Origin: Posidonia oceanica | Lineage: Eukaryota > Streptophyta > Magnoliopsida > Alismatales > Posidoniaceae | Reading direction: 5' to 3' | DNA: 64,000 nucleotides | Assembly: GCA_037176725.1 (NCBI GenBank) | Contig: JAZBRS010000060.1 | Coordinates: 57,564,001-57,628,000 of the forward strand | Shown here: positions 1 through 11,815 of the stretch, one piece after another | How the letters are laid out: every line of letters starts with the position of its first letter | How positions within the stretch are numbered: position 1 is the first letter of the stretch | Notes under the pieces: generated by a model | Told to the model about the DNA's origin: nothing | Databases searched by the model: none | What the model saw: the letters and a program-made list of their open reading frames with translations, nothing else | Position numbers and translations under genes: made by a program

Positions 1-1620
1 ACAAAAGGTAAACAAATCAAAACCCTAAAATAAATAATTAAAAACATTAAACAAACAATCAAAAACCAAAACCTAACTAAGTCTAGCTAAAATGGAAAAC
101 TAGGTTTGCAACTTAAAAATGCAAAATAAACAAAAAGAAAATACTGTAAAATCAGGGAAAGAACCAAAATGTAACCAAAATGAACCAAAGTAAAAATCCT
201 ATTAAAAAAAAAAAAACCAATCCGAAGAAGAAAGACAAAAAAACAATTAAGAAAGCATTAAGACAACTACTTAAGAAAAGAAGAAACTTAACAATCCTAA
301 AAAGAAACAATTTGAAAACTTAATCAAAAAATAAAAACAAACAATCAAAATTTAAAAACACCTAATTTAAAAAAAAACATAACAAGAAGACCTAACCTAA
401 TAAATATTAAAAGAAATTAACAAACAAAATCAAATCTGAAAGGAAACTTAAACAAAACCCTAAAAAGATTAAAATCAAAAGCCAAAACTCACTCTAATTA
501 GTCTAAAAACAAACTTTAAAAAATCCTAATTGACATCTCGAGTATTTAACAAGAAAAACATAATTAAAAAACAACTTAAAAGACTTAACAAACATTTAAA
601 CAAAATAAAAAACAAATCAAAAACAAAGAAAACCCTAATCAAAACTAAATCTCTTTAAACCTAATTAACTAATAAAAAACAATCATTAAAAAACTTAATC
701 AAAGTCCTAACTTAAAACACAATCATTCTAAAAACCTTTTCTATTTTTATTTTATTTTTATCTAATTTATTTTTCTTCTTTCCCTTCATCTTTCCCTTCC
801 TTCCTTTCTTCCTTTCTTTCTATTTTTCTTTCTTTTCTTTTCCTGGGCCCAGTCCGGCCCGTTCCTTTCCTTCCCTTCCTTCTTCCTTTCTTTTTTTTCT
901 TTTTTCCGCGCGCAGGCCCAGCCCGCACACCTTCTTCCTCTTCTTCACTCCTTCTTCTTCTTCTTCCTCCTCTGATTTCTCCCGCCAGCCCTCTCTCATC
1001 CTCTTCAAAAAAATTTCAATTCTCCTCTCCCTCCCGATCACTTCGGCCTACAGCTCACTCCTCTTCTCTCTCGTCTCTCAGCGGCTTCTCCGGGGGCATT
1101 TATTGCCCGTCACCCACGCCGACCGCCTCTCCAATCAAGCTGCAGTGATCGCACCGGTGGGAATTCGAAATCCCTCAGCACGCCAGCTGCTTCGAGCCTC
1201 CGTTTAAAACCAGCTCCAATCTCCTCCTTCCAGCACCTTTGGCATTCTGAGAGAACACTCGAGCGAGCGTGAGAACTTCCTACTTCTCCTCCACCTTCCC
1301 TTTGGCATGGGAGGACCTGTTTTGCACATCCCTAGGACTTCCTGTACACCTAGATCCATTCTTCTCCCCTGTTCTGGCCCCTCTGCCTTGAAGCTGGGAT
1401 ATCTTCAGATCCGGTCGTTGGTTCTTCTCAACCAAGCTACCTGGACGACCCCGGCGGAGCGCACTTCAGCATGGACCAAGTAGTTTTCAGATCAGGCTTC
1501 AGATTTCCAAGGTAAGTCCTCCTGAACCCTTGCACAGCATTCATTTGCACACCATTTGCATTGCATGCATCGTTTTTGCTTTCTGTTTCCTCGAGCATGT
1601 AAAATAGGACTCCCTCTTCC

Positions 1621-1628
1621 TATATATC
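1621..1628 (+). promoter_or_regulatory. Candidate TATA box in E1 5' LTR
   Basis: The string TATATATC lies in the LTR upstream of the tandem array and of the conserved LTR block. The 3' LTR has the related string TATCTATAAA near 23105. The position would suit the element promoter, with R and U5 downstream. This is a sequence guess only: no transcript start can be seen. Confidence 0.3.
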
Positions 1629-1969
1629 AACTCTGTCTCCTCTTTTCGCGTACTCTCAGTGCCTTGTATTGCGTTTCCCCTGGATTTACCACTGATGGTA
1701 ACTTTCTTCCCCCTTTTTTTCACGATCCGATCGCATCACGAGCTTTTGGGAGCATGCGAGACACATCGTGGGACATTTTGGTGGGAAACAGTCACGAAAC
1801 AGTGGTAATCCCCCCACTTACTCCTCTTCCTCTTTGTAGGTCTTCACACCTACTTTGTGCAGTCTTTAAACAGCACTCGTTCTCACACTTGCGCTGATTA
1901 CCTCCCCTTTGCTTCTCCTACCCTTTCTCTTTGCATCAACATCTGCATGGCTTTATCAATGTTTTATCT

Positions 1970-2395
1970 CGCTTTGCTTTTGGCGTCGTTTCGCGTGCTG
2001 CTTTGTTTTCTTGCACCGTTTCGCGTGCCGCTTTGCTTTTGGCACCGTTTTCGTGCCCGCTTTCTTTTTGGCACGTTTTGCGTGCCTGCTTTGTCTTTGG
2101 CACCGTTTTGTTTGTCCGCTCTGTCTTTGGCACCGTTTTGCGTGCCTGCTCTGTCTTTGGCATTGTTTTGCGTGCCTGCTTTGCTTTTGGCACCGTTTTG
2201 CGTTCCCACTTCGTCTTTCGCACCATTTTGCGTGCCCACTTTGCTTTTGGTGCCGTTTCGCGCGCCGCTTTGTTTCTCGCACCGTTTTGCATGCAGCTCT
2301 TGTTTTCTACACCGTTTCGCGTGCCCGCTTTGTTTCTTGCACCGTTTCGCGTGTCGCTCTCGTTTCTCGGGTTGTTTCACGTGTTTGACGCCGTT
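1970..2395 (+). repeat. 30-bp hairpin-unit tandem array in E1 5' LTR
   Basis: About 14 imperfect copies of a 29-30 bp unit containing GGCACCGTTTTGCGTGCC, whose arms GGCAC and GTGCC can pair. Some units have diverged arms. The repeat leaves several frames open on both strands, giving Cys/Phe-rich or Lys/Gln-rich ORFs that I treat as artefacts. The same array occurs in the 3' LTR (23450-23880), reversed in the E2 LTR (38085-38405), and as a shorter diverged form in the E3 LTR (44540-44700). Confidence 0.85.
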
Positions 2396-2659
2396 TTCTC
2401 TTGCATGTTGCCTGCACCACTTGGTTTTACCGCCGTTTGGTTTTACCGCTTGCATTTGCATATAGGGCAGTGATGCTTACTGCATGGAGTTCTCACGAAC
2501 CTGGTTTTGACCGGTTCGGAGCACAGACAGCGTTGTTGAGCACTTAGACTGCACGTTTACTTCCTTGCATTGCATCCCATCAGTTAAAGCACACCTATGT
2601 GCATTTATTCTGGCATTCATTGGCATTTAGGTATTCAAACCTGCATTTCCCTGCGTATG

Positions 2660-2745
2660 CGAGCGTAAGCCTAGAAAGACCGATTCTCGGGCGTGTCGGG
2701 GGTGCCTAACACCTTCCCCGCACGTAACAGGAGTCCTTGCCCAGT
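2660..2745 (+). promoter_or_regulatory. Conserved LTR block with GGTGCCTAACACC hairpin
   Basis: This stretch runs from CCTAGAAAGACCGATTCTC through GGTGCCTAACACCTTCCCCG and on to AACAGGAGTCCTTGCCC. It is kept almost unchanged in the E1 3' LTR (about 24112-24190), in E2 (37775-37853, reversed) and in the otherwise diverged E3 LTR (44212-44285, reversed). Its place near the LTR 3' end suggests an RNA-level role such as processing, packaging or strand transfer. That role is inferred from conservation only. Confidence 0.55.
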
Positions 2746-3093
2746 CTTTTGGCCCGCATTGACCATATTGCCTTTATTCTAGGCATGAGTCATCTCATTT
2801 GCATTCATTTGCATTTGTTTTCCTTTGCATTGCTCTACATTGCATCTTTTGCTTGGTTTTGCGTGTTAACTCACGCATTTCCCCTGGTTTTCCTTGTCTC
2901 CCAATAATAGACACGGTGATGACTCTGAATTGTCTTATCTTCTTCTTTTCTTATCTTTTCTCCTTTGTTTTAAGTGTTTTCGAGTTGAGCCCTCCTCCTC
3001 GGATATAGCCGCTTTTAGTGAGCCTGATTCTGATCGGTGCACGCGAGCTTCTGGCAGTGTGCATGGATGATCTAAACACCAGGATTGCTACAG

Positions 3094-3111
3094 TGGCGAC
3101 TCTGCTGGGGA
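3094..3111 (+). other. Primer binding site of E1
   Basis: TGGCGACTCTGCTGGGGA begins two bases after the CTACA end of the LTR. It would pair with a tRNA 3' end ending in CCA. Ogre/Tat elements are known to use tRNA-Arg here; I recall this match from the family and have not checked it against tRNA sequences. Confidence 0.8.
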
Positions 3112-4418
3112 TGTTAGACTTCGGCTTTCGTTTCTGGCTTTTGCTCGCCGCTTTCGCAATTTTACTTGCCTTTGTTTGCCTCTTTGCCTGTTTTGGTCGC
3201 TCTTCTGTGCAAACTCCTAGCAAGTCGCCTCGTGGCTACTCTGCTTAGGTTTTGCAACTCCTTTGCCTTGGTTTTCGCTCTATCTTGCTCTGCTCTGTCT
3301 AATTTGCTTGTTTACTTGCTTATTTCCTTGCTTCTGCTCTTATTTGCTTTACAGCTTGCCTGTCTTTATCTTTCTTTATTTTGCTTACTTATTATTGCTT
3401 TACTTCCTGCACAATGCATGTCTACATACTTGTTTGGCAGCAACGCATGCTTTTTGAATAATAAATGCTTTCTTTTACACATTTGCTATGTCACTACACA
3501 CGCACATGCCCTGTATACATGCCTTTTGACATGATGAATGCTTTCTCTTCACTATCATGCTCACAAACACTCACACATGCCATGCACCTGCCTTTTGCTA
3601 TGTTGTATGCTGCTTGCCTGCCATTCTTGACGAATTTTCTTCCCGTTTGCACATGCCATGCCTAGGATAGTAGAGACTGTTTGCTCTCCCTGTGGTTAAC
3701 TAAAAACCGCAAGTAAAAAGAACTTCTAGGAGCAACTAGAGACTTCAAACAATCCTGCACCCCCTTGGGTTAATAAAATGCGCAAGATAAAAAACTCTAA
3801 GCATTTGCATAAGCATCATATAGGGCATGCATTCTTCTTATCTGAGTCCACCTACTAGTTTGCGAAGGATGGTCCCGACCTCCTGTTCCACCGCTTTTGG
3901 CGTGGGTCAAGTCAGTCGGTCTGTCCCCCTATGTCCGGGGGTCGTGTCGGTGTAGTGGAGTGTACTACCAACGCTTTGGCAGGGTCAGGGCCACCAACGC
4001 ACCACCCTGCTATTTCCTCAGCTTTGGCTAGGAGTTCGACAGGGAGCCTACTTTTTCTGACCTGAGTTGGTGACCTGTACACCTGGGGATACCCGAAGTA
4101 GATCACCTACTAGGATACACTAGATAGGTGAGGGGGGCATACTAGAAAGCATGCATATCATTCATGCCATCTAACTTAACTCATTTGCATTTGTCTTTCA
4201 GTTTCTAATCCTTGTTTGTCCCTGTCTGTGTCAGCAGTGATCGGTAAGCGAGTTCCCTTTGCTGGAGCTTGAGTACCATCCCTTTCTGACACCCTTGTTG
4301 CGACCTTGTTCGCGACCATTCCCCTTCTGAGCTATCCGCTTTTGCAACGATAGCTCCTATTAGGAATCGCCATTTGCATACCCGTCACAGCCCTATTCTC
4401 ACGCGCTCTAGGTCAGCA
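3112..4418 (+). other. E1 untranslated leader
   Basis: No credible gene. The stretch is T-rich with many GCATGC-type words, followed by a segment (about 3670-4150) that is also found reversed in the E2 leader (36960-37450). Short ORFs here are not conserved in E2 and I leave them out. Confidence 0.7.
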
Positions 4419-7006
4419 ATGGCTCAGTACGTCAGTGAGCCTCCCTTTACTCCTGTCACGGAGGGTGTTTCCACTCCGGCACCTCTGGTTGCTCCTTCTG
4501 CCCCTTTTGTTCCCCCTCCGACGCCAGGGTTTCCTCCCCTGACGCCTCTAGGATCTCAGTATGTCCTGGGACACTGGCAAGCATCTCTTCCTCCAGATCC
4601 GGTCGCCGAGTCTATCTTGATGACCGTTACTCGCCTTTTGGAGACGCCATTGCCCCCTCCTTCCCAGGGATACGTCGCTTTTGACATCCCTCCGACCACT
4701 GCTGCGACTTTTGCTGTAGCACCTACTCCTCCCGGACAGTCTATGTCCGTGCCACTTGCTTCTCAATCCTTGCCGGCATTGCACTTTAGTGTTCCTACTG
4801 ACGGAACGCTTGAGGCTCAGTACTAGCACCTGATGGAGCTTGCCCAGAGACTACAGGGCATGGCTCTATCGGTTCGTCCCTCCTGTGCTCCTGTCGTTCC
4901 TAAGGTTCCTTTGAGGCCAGTTCCTGCATTTCATGCATCTACCTCAACACCTCCGCCTCGACCATCGTCTCAACTGCTCACGGTTCCGACGATGGGGGCC
5001 CGTTTACCGCCTCCTTCTGCACAACACTTAGCACAGCATGCTCTTCTTCCCCCTGGTGGTCAGTCCTTTGGGCTGGCTGGAGCCCAGTACCCCACTGGTT
5101 CGCTGTCTGGCACCCTGCCTGTACAGCAACTGGTGCTCCAGCATCCTACCCCTCCCACAGCACAGTATGTCCTCTACCCTCCTCCCTTGCATCAGGCCTA
5201 GAACCCTGCATTCATCCCTGCATACATAGTTCCCCAGCATGAACACGTTGGCCATCCCGTTGCTCCACCAGGCGATGCTATGGTAGATCCGGAGGAGCAC
5301 TTAGGTGTGACCCATTTGGCGTATGTGCTCACTACCCCTGTCGATCTCTCTCCTATGGTAGCAAATCCAGACTCCATCAACAATCGGATGGACGTCTTGG
5401 AGAAGGCACTACGACTAGTGCAGGGTACTGAGCACCAGACCTACCAATTTCGGGACCTCTGTTGCTTTCTAGAGGCGGTAGGGGTTGCCCCGTAGCACAC
5501 CTGAAGGCGTATGCGGTGATCTCGCTCAGCTTCAGGCTGACGAGAGGTTGCTGATCCGCCTGTTCCAAAAGAGCTTGACCGGGCCGGCGCTCAAGTGGTT
5601 CACATCGCTTGATATGTCAGCCATCAAGACTTGGAACGACCTCAGTCAGGCGTTCCTGGAACAGTACTCCTTCAACCTCGATCTGGTCCCAAAGCGGGCG
5701 GACTTGATCGCAATTAAGCAGAATTCCAGCGAGCCGTTCGGGGAGTACGTCGGCCGCTTGCGCGCCCTTGCTTCATAGGTCCGAGATAGACCCTCTGACA
5801 AGGAGTCTATTGAGATTGTTATCAAAGGGCCGCAGCCATCTCTTGGAGCTCTGCTTAGCATCCAGCCAGTCACTACTTTTGCAGCACTTATCCGAGCTGG
5901 AGCGCGTGGAGAGTTCTTTGCGGAGTGGCAACTTCCCGGCTCTCTCTGCGTTTGCTAAGTAGGCCGTGATCAGCAGTAACAGTGTCAACAGCAGCACCTC
6001 CAACAACAACAGCGGCAGTAGCAACAACCATGCAAAGAAGAAGGACTCGCCGAAAACCGCTGTTGCATTCGTCGACTCTCCTACTGTGCCTGTTCACTTG
6101 CCGTCCCGGCCTACCCCAACTCAGATGGTGTATGCTCCTGCACCTAGGAATCCACCCACACCACAGATCACAACCACTGCTAGACCGGTCTACCCCACTG
6201 CACTGGTTCAGCAAGGCTCATACCAGAGGCAAAGAAGGCCACCCACTGAGAAGCGGAAGTTCGCCCCACTGGTGGAACCGCTCACGGTCATCTTGCCGAA
6301 GGTTGCATCGCTCTTGAAGTTCTCGGAGGTTCGCCCGCCCCCAAATCCTTTGCCGCATTGGTTTAAGGTGAACCTCTTCTGCAATTTCCATCGAAGCGTC
6401 GGGCATTCGACGGACAATTGCTACTCCCTGTGGAACGCAATTCAAGACCTAATCGAATCGGGAATGATTGTGATTGACATGCACGAGGCATCCACTCAAG
6501 CACACACACATGCATCTGCACATTTAGCTGTTCCTCCTTATTTTGGCATCATCCACCAACCCCTACTGGAGCACACTTATCCGGGAGGGGCAGGAACCTC
6601 AGGCATTCACTCTGTCTTCCCTTCTGGGCCTACTACCTCCGTCGTAGACCCTTCCGATCATATTTCTAATATCTCTGAGCCTTTCCCTATCAATCTCTAT
6701 CTCGCGGCAGTTGCCAGCTCCAAGTCGGGAGTTCACATGATCCGACCATGTGCCAGGCCGGAGCGCTCAATCGCGCCCCCTGCTGTGCTTCCTTAGGCTC
6801 AACCCCCTGTACACCTCCTAGCTAGGGCCCAGCCTAGATCCCCTGTCCACCTCTTAGGGTGGCCTCAGCTAGAATCTCCTATACATCTTTTAGGCAGACC
6901 TCAGCCAGCCCCTGCCATCCCACCCTAACAACCTTACCATTTAGATAGACCTCAGTATCCAGTAGGTCCCCCTGTAACCCCTCCTGTTCTCGTAGCACGT
7001 GCTCCG
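4419..7006 (+). pseudogene. gag: E1 gag (broken)
   Basis: Structural polyprotein of a Tat-type element, forming the cytoplasmic virus-like particle. The start is the ATG giving MAQYVSEPP; the E2 copy starts at the equivalent ATG. A Pro/Gln-rich N-terminal half leads into a retrotransposon gag core at about 5500-5780 (motifs ALKWFTSLDM and WNDLSQAFLEQYSF), then a Ser/Asn-rich linker and a C-x2-H-x4-H-x4-C finger near 6380 (CNFHRSVGHSTDNC). Breaks: TAG at 4824, 5199, 5776, 5957 and 6794, TAA at 6926, a deletion of roughly 57 bp near 5480 relative to E2, and a small frameshift near 5905. The TAGs at 4824 and 5957 face CAG in E2, and the TAG at 5776 is shared with E2. Confidence 0.85.
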
Positions 7007-8548
7007 GTGGTTATTGATTTAACCCTGGACACCCATCGCGTCCCTTACAGCTACGTCACAGAAATGTGTGCGGAAGTAACGCGATCGGGGAGGGTCTACA
7101 GACCCCCAGCACCGGCAATTAGGCCAAATTACCCTGAACCTGCTATGCCCCCACCCTCTAACCAACCCATAGCAGATCCAGCCTCAAACCAACTTGTAGT
7201 AAGCCAAATCCCTGCCCAACCTGTAGCGGCCCAATCTCCTGCCACTACCCCTTTAGAGCTTGCCAAAACAACCCCTGCTGCTGCCAAGAAAAACCAACCC
7301 AAAGCAGACATAACTTCCCAACATAAGAAGGTCAAAGCCGACATTTTCATTTGGGACCTAATCCACACCTCTGCAGAACACCGCGAAGCTTTTCTTTGCG
7401 TGTTCCAAGTTGCCTGTGTGTCCCAATCCATTGAGCCTTCAGCCTTGTAAAGCATGGTAGGGATGATTGCAGAGCCCCAGGTCATATCTTTTACGAGTGA
7501 TGAGCTGCCTCCGGTGGGGATTAATCACAGTCAACCCCTATTCGTCACGGTTCAGTTCAAAAACTTTCGCATTCCCCTAACGCTGGTTGATAACGGGTCA
7601 GGCCTTAACGTCTGCCCCTTGCGTACGGCAACTAAGCTCGGATTCAAAGCCGAGGACATCACACCAGCCGTGAAAGGAATGACAGCCTTTGACAACACCC
7701 ACCATGACGCTCTAGGGATCCTGATTATTCCTCTTGCCATTGGTCCGGTCGTTTTCGATGAAGAATTCTATGTCGTCGACTTGAAGCCAAACTTCAACTT
7801 TCTGCTTGGGCACCCTTGGCTCCACAAGCATCAGATCCTTCCCTCGACCCTCCATCGAATGATAAAGTACCGTCACGGCGATGATGTCGTTGTCGTCATG
7901 GCGGAGAATTTTGAGAAGGAGCGGATCGAGGCTGTCTCCCCCGTCTCTTCACAAACTATCCCGTTTGACCGTGAGACTTCCGAAGCCTTGTATCGCGTTT
8001 ATCGGTGCGAGCCAGTTAACTTCATTCCTGATCTTGAACGTGCCAACTCCTTGGCCATTCACAACAACCCCTTTCGAATGGTCGAGAATGTATGTCACAG
8101 GTGGGGTTACATAAAGGGTACACCGCTCGGGCGTCACGGGCAGGGGATCGCAGAGCCGATCGTTGTGGCGGAACGGAGGAAATCTGAAGGCCTCGGTTAT
8201 GAGCCGAAGCCCAACGAAGATCATTGCTTTCAACTCAAGAATCAGGAACCTGCCATCCCCAGAGACCTCACTAACTTCACCAGTGCAGGAGTTCTGGGAT
8301 CAACGGATGATCAAGTCACGGTGCCAACAGAAGATTGGGTCTGCATTGAGGACTACTACTCGGATGAGGAGCAGTTTGGCGCAGTAGAGGCAGTCCTAAC
8401 AGGCAGCAAGGCTCTGATCAGCACGGAGGCACCACGGTCAGTTTGTTTGGTTCTTCCTTCAACAGATACAGAAGACAATTCAGCAGGCTCTGTGGCAGAA
8501 CTGACAAGCTCTAACATTTCTGCAGCCACATCTGCATTACAAGCATAG
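7007..8548 (+). pseudogene. E1 aspartic protease with G-patch (broken)
   Basis: Retropepsin that would cut the element polyprotein. The active-site motif DNGS (7589-7600), followed by GLNVCPL, is the variant usual in Tat elements. The flanking sequence FLLGHPWLH supports the retropepsin fold. About 160 residues further on (about 8078-8205) lies a G-patch-like segment with GRHGQGI and GLGYEP, as known from Ogre/Tat and some retroviral proteases. The frame continues from gag. A TAA at 7448 and the TAG at 8546 interrupt it; E2 has sense codons at the first site. The catalytic motif itself is intact, unlike in E2. Confidence 0.85.
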
Positions 8549-9657
8549 GTAGCAGCAGCAGCTCAAAAGTCAGAGACACTCCTTCTGGCATAGTCAAGCA
8601 GGCCACCTGTGGTCGTAGTCGCATCAGTACTACTGTCACTCTCTCTGGAGGGACAGTCAGTCAATTCAGTCAACAGCGCGACTCGGCCCGCTTCAGCAGC
8701 CGCATCACTGAGAATGCAGCCGGCACAGTCCGCTTGACATCCTCCTGCCACAAAACAGCAAATCTCATGGTAGGCCCCCATGGCGTCAGAGGCCGCACTC
8801 TCACAGTCACAACTAGATGAAGAGGACCAATTGAGCATCATAGTCTCTCAGCCCTTGAGTCCTCAGAAGAGCACCTCTGCCTGCCCTCTAATTGCAACGG
8901 TGACCCTGGCAGCGTACCCATTTGTGGCCCCGCTGACCAGTCTGTTTGGATCTCCGATGCCAAAGCTGCCGCTATCAGGCATGCCCGTGAGCCAGACCAA
9001 GCAAATACCAAGGGCAGCAATCCATCTTGCAGCCGGGCCAGAGCCGCAAGCCCCCAGCGCCTACTACGTCGACTCACCCTCGGATGAGGAGGAAGGAGTG
9101 CGATAGAAGCCCAGGTCGATTCATGGATGTCCGACTTAGAGTTACTCTACCAAGAACAGCTCAAGTCGATAGTAGAAGACCTGGCAGAGCACCAAGCCGC
9201 AGAAAGGAAAGGGAAAGCCGTGGCTACGGACCCTCCTCTACAAGAAGACCATGCCTCTATCATGGGCTTGGAAGAAGACTCAGCAGTACCGGACTCCCCT
9301 AGACCAGATGAGCTCATCACTCAGCAACCAGAAGGCGGGTCTAGGTGGTTTGTGCAGCACATGCCTCACTTAGGCAGTGTGGCAAGCGGCAGTGCCTAGA
9401 TCAGCCGCAAGTCCAGCACACCCTCCACGAGCACACTAGAAGACTTCAAGGAGGAAGCGTTAGCAGTCCAAGCAGCAACAGTAGTAGAGCAAGTAGCAGA
9501 ATCAGTAACAGAATCATCAGCAGCCTCTGCAGCAGGGCCATCAGCAGTATCAGTGGCAGAATCAGCAAGGCCCTCAGCAGAATCAGTCAGGCCAGAGCAG
9601 ACAGAAGAAGTTGCCAGGACGGAGGTCGCGCACCGAGGCTACAAGAATACTCGAGTA
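8549..9657 (+). pseudogene. E1 protease-RT linker region (broken)
   Basis: Low-complexity Ala/Ser/Glu-rich linker joining protease to RT. It aligns with E2 through words such as YYVDSPSDEE, RKGKAVATDP and RPDELIT. In-frame TAG at 8591, 8771 and 9397, TGA at 8735, and frameshifts before 9104 and near 9657 destroy it. The His-Ala-Glu repeat present here in E2 is absent: E1 has a plain Glu/Ser/Ala/Val-rich stretch instead. No catalytic domain is visible. Confidence 0.7.
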
Positions 9658-11363
9658 GCGTGACCATCCTGAAGCATCACCAGGGCCAAGCAGCGGAACA
9701 TATACACTCTTTTGACATCACAAATCCTTCTTTTGAGAAAGAGATCCTCTCAGAACTTATTGCCTATGGAGAGGAGGATGATACGGGCGAGGTCGAGATT
9801 GACGAACCATTGCCCGAGTTCCGGCCCTACGACGATGACCTAGAAGGCCCCAACCTCCATGTTGAAGAAGAAACAGAGGATGTCAACATCGGCACAGCTG
9901 AGGAAATCAGAGAAGTTCGCATCAGTGCCCAGCTGTCCCCCCAGGCTCGAGCAGAGTTCATCGCATTCTTAAAGGAATATGCGGATGTCTTCGCCTGGAG
10001 TTATGAAGATATGGTTGGCCTTGACATAGAAATAGTGGTGCACAATCTATCCCTGGATCCAGATGCCAAGCCAGTAAAGCAGAAGCTGAGAAGATGGCGA
10101 CTGCAGTGGCTGCTTATGATCAAAGAAGAGATCATGAAACAGCATAGAGTCAATTTCCTCAAGGTCATTCTTTATCTTGAGTGGCTGGCAAACATTGTAC
10201 CTGTGTCCAAGAAAGACGGCCGCGTCCAGATCTGCATCGACTATAGGGACCTGAACAAGGCGAGTCCCAAAGACGACTTCCCATTGCCTCACATTGACGT
10301 CCTAGTAGATAATACAGCAGGCCACAAGATGCTCTCCTTCATGGACGGCTTTTCTGGATATAATCAGATCAAAATGGTAGAAGAAGACATGGAAAAGACT
10401 TCATTCATCACCCCTTGGGGAGTCTTCTGCTACCAAGTCATGCCGTTCGGACTGAAGAATGCTGGCGCAACCTATCAGAGGGCCATGGTTGCACTGTTTC
10501 ACGACCTCATGCACCAAGAAGTGGAGGTCTATGTAGACAACATGATTGCTAAAACAAAAGAGCCTGAAGATCATCTTGCCTGTCTAAAGAAGCTCTTTAC
10601 CCGTCTACGGAAATAGAAGCTGTGCCTGAACCCCAACAAGTGTATATTCGGGGTGTCATCTGGCAAACTGCTGGGCTATATTGTTAGCCAAAGGGGGATT
10701 GAAGTAGACCCGATGAAGGCCAAGCCCATCGTGGATATGCCACCCCCTCGGACTAAAAAGGAGGTCAGAGGCTTGCTTGGGCATTTACAATACATCAGTC
10801 GCTTCATTGCACAGCTTACGCCCATTTGTGAACCTATATTCAAGCTCCTGAAGAAGAATGCGCAGATTCATTGGAGCGAGGAGTGTCAGGCTGCATTTGC
10901 TAAGATCAAGCAGCTGCTGATTAAGCCTCCTGTCTTGGTTTCCCCCACTCTAGGGAGACCCTTACTTCTCTACCTTTTTACCACGCAGCATTCCATGGGC
11001 GCCGTCTTGGGTCAACATGACGAATCTGGTAGAAAGGAGCGCGCCATTTACTACCTGAGCAAGAAGTTCAATGAATGCGAAGCTAGGTACAGTACAATAG
11101 AGAAGACCTGCCTATCCCTTGTCTGGGCTGCACAGAAGTTAAGGCACTACATGATGGCATACCCAGTTCAGCTCTTGTGCCGGCATGATCCTATCAAGTT
11201 CCTCTTTCAAAAACTGGCCATAGTAGGCAGATGTGTTAAGTGGCAGGTGCTACTGTCTCAATACGACATCACCTTTGTCACGCAGAAGTCTATGAAGGGC
11301 CAAGCTATGGCAGACCATCTTGCTGATCTCCCACTGCTTGAATATCAGCCACTCCAGACATAG
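9658..11363 (+). pseudogene. E1 reverse transcriptase plus first RNase H (inactive)
   Basis: Copies element RNA into DNA. RT blocks run in order: KDGRVQICIDYRDLNKAS, FPLPHID, MLSFMDGFSGYNQI, TPWGVFCYQVMPFGLKNAGA and the active-site block at 10530-10541. That block reads YVDN, not YVDD; a single G-to-A change at 10539 replaces the second catalytic Asp, which family knowledge says abolishes polymerase activity. The thumb motif LLGYIVSQRGIEVDP and the RNase H region (GAVLGQHDESG, AIYYLSKKF, CRHDPIKFLF) follow. TAG stops at 10614 (TAC in E2) and 11361 (CAG in E2) also interrupt it. Confidence 0.93.
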
Positions 11364-11815
11364 TTTCCAGATGAAGACATTCTGTTTGCAATGGAGGACT
11401 CTGAAGACAAAGATCCTGAAGACCAGGAGCAATGGCAGCTATACTTTGATGGTGCTGTAAACAAGAGAGGCCGAGGCGTAGGCGCAGTACTGACAACGCC
11501 TCAGGGATAGATGATTCCCTTCTCCAGGAAGCTGACCTTCAAATGCATCAACAACGAAGCAGAGTACGAGGCATGCATCCTAGGATTGAATGTCGCCCTC
11601 GAGCATGAGGTGCAGAAGTTGCTGGTGCACGGCGATGCTATGCTGGTGATCTCTCAAGTCAATGGCGAGTGGAAAACGAAAGATCTGAAGCTATTACCAT
11701 ATCATGAACACCTGCTGAAGCTGATAGAACAATTTGCAAGCATTCGCTTCACATACATGAACCGAGCAAGGAACGCATACGCAGATGCGTTAGCTACCCT
11801 GGCGTCCTGGCTCAG
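11364..11815 (+). pseudogene. E1 second, archaeal-type RNase H (aRNH)
   Basis: The motif set WQLYFDGAVN, NNEAEYEACILGL, VHGDAMLVISQVNGEW and ARNAYADALATLAS is an RNase H with the D-E-D-D pattern, separate from and downstream of the first RNase H. Two RNase H domains in a row mark the Tat/Ogre lineage. A TAG at 11508 interrupts it, where E2 reads CAG. Two codons upstream E2 has its own TAG where E1 reads CAG, so the two copies lost adjacent glutamines independently. Confidence 0.85.

Larger units (their letters stand above)
1..3092 (+). repeat. 5' LTR of E1 (partial, internally deleted)
   Basis: Colinear with the 3' LTR of E1 (19202-24536) with scattered substitutions, and ends in CTACA just before the PBS. 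About 2.28 kb present in the 3' LTR (roughly 20506-22789) is missing here at a junction near 1301-1306. The matching segment is present in the E2 LTR, so this copy was deleted rather than the other expanded. Bases 1-760 are A-rich with little G, about 770-1060 is a pyrimidine-rich tract, and 1970-2395 is a 30-bp tandem array. Confidence 0.9.

Noticed and set aside
1..760. Possible interstitial telomeric repeat (CCCTAAA words)
   Set aside because: The words are isolated, not tandem; the surrounding sequence is plain A-rich LTR.
1857..2473. Several long overlapping ORFs on both strands rich in Phe/Cys or Lys/Gln
   Set aside because: They come from the 30-bp tandem array, whose period is a multiple of three; no frame is preferred and none has a known domain.
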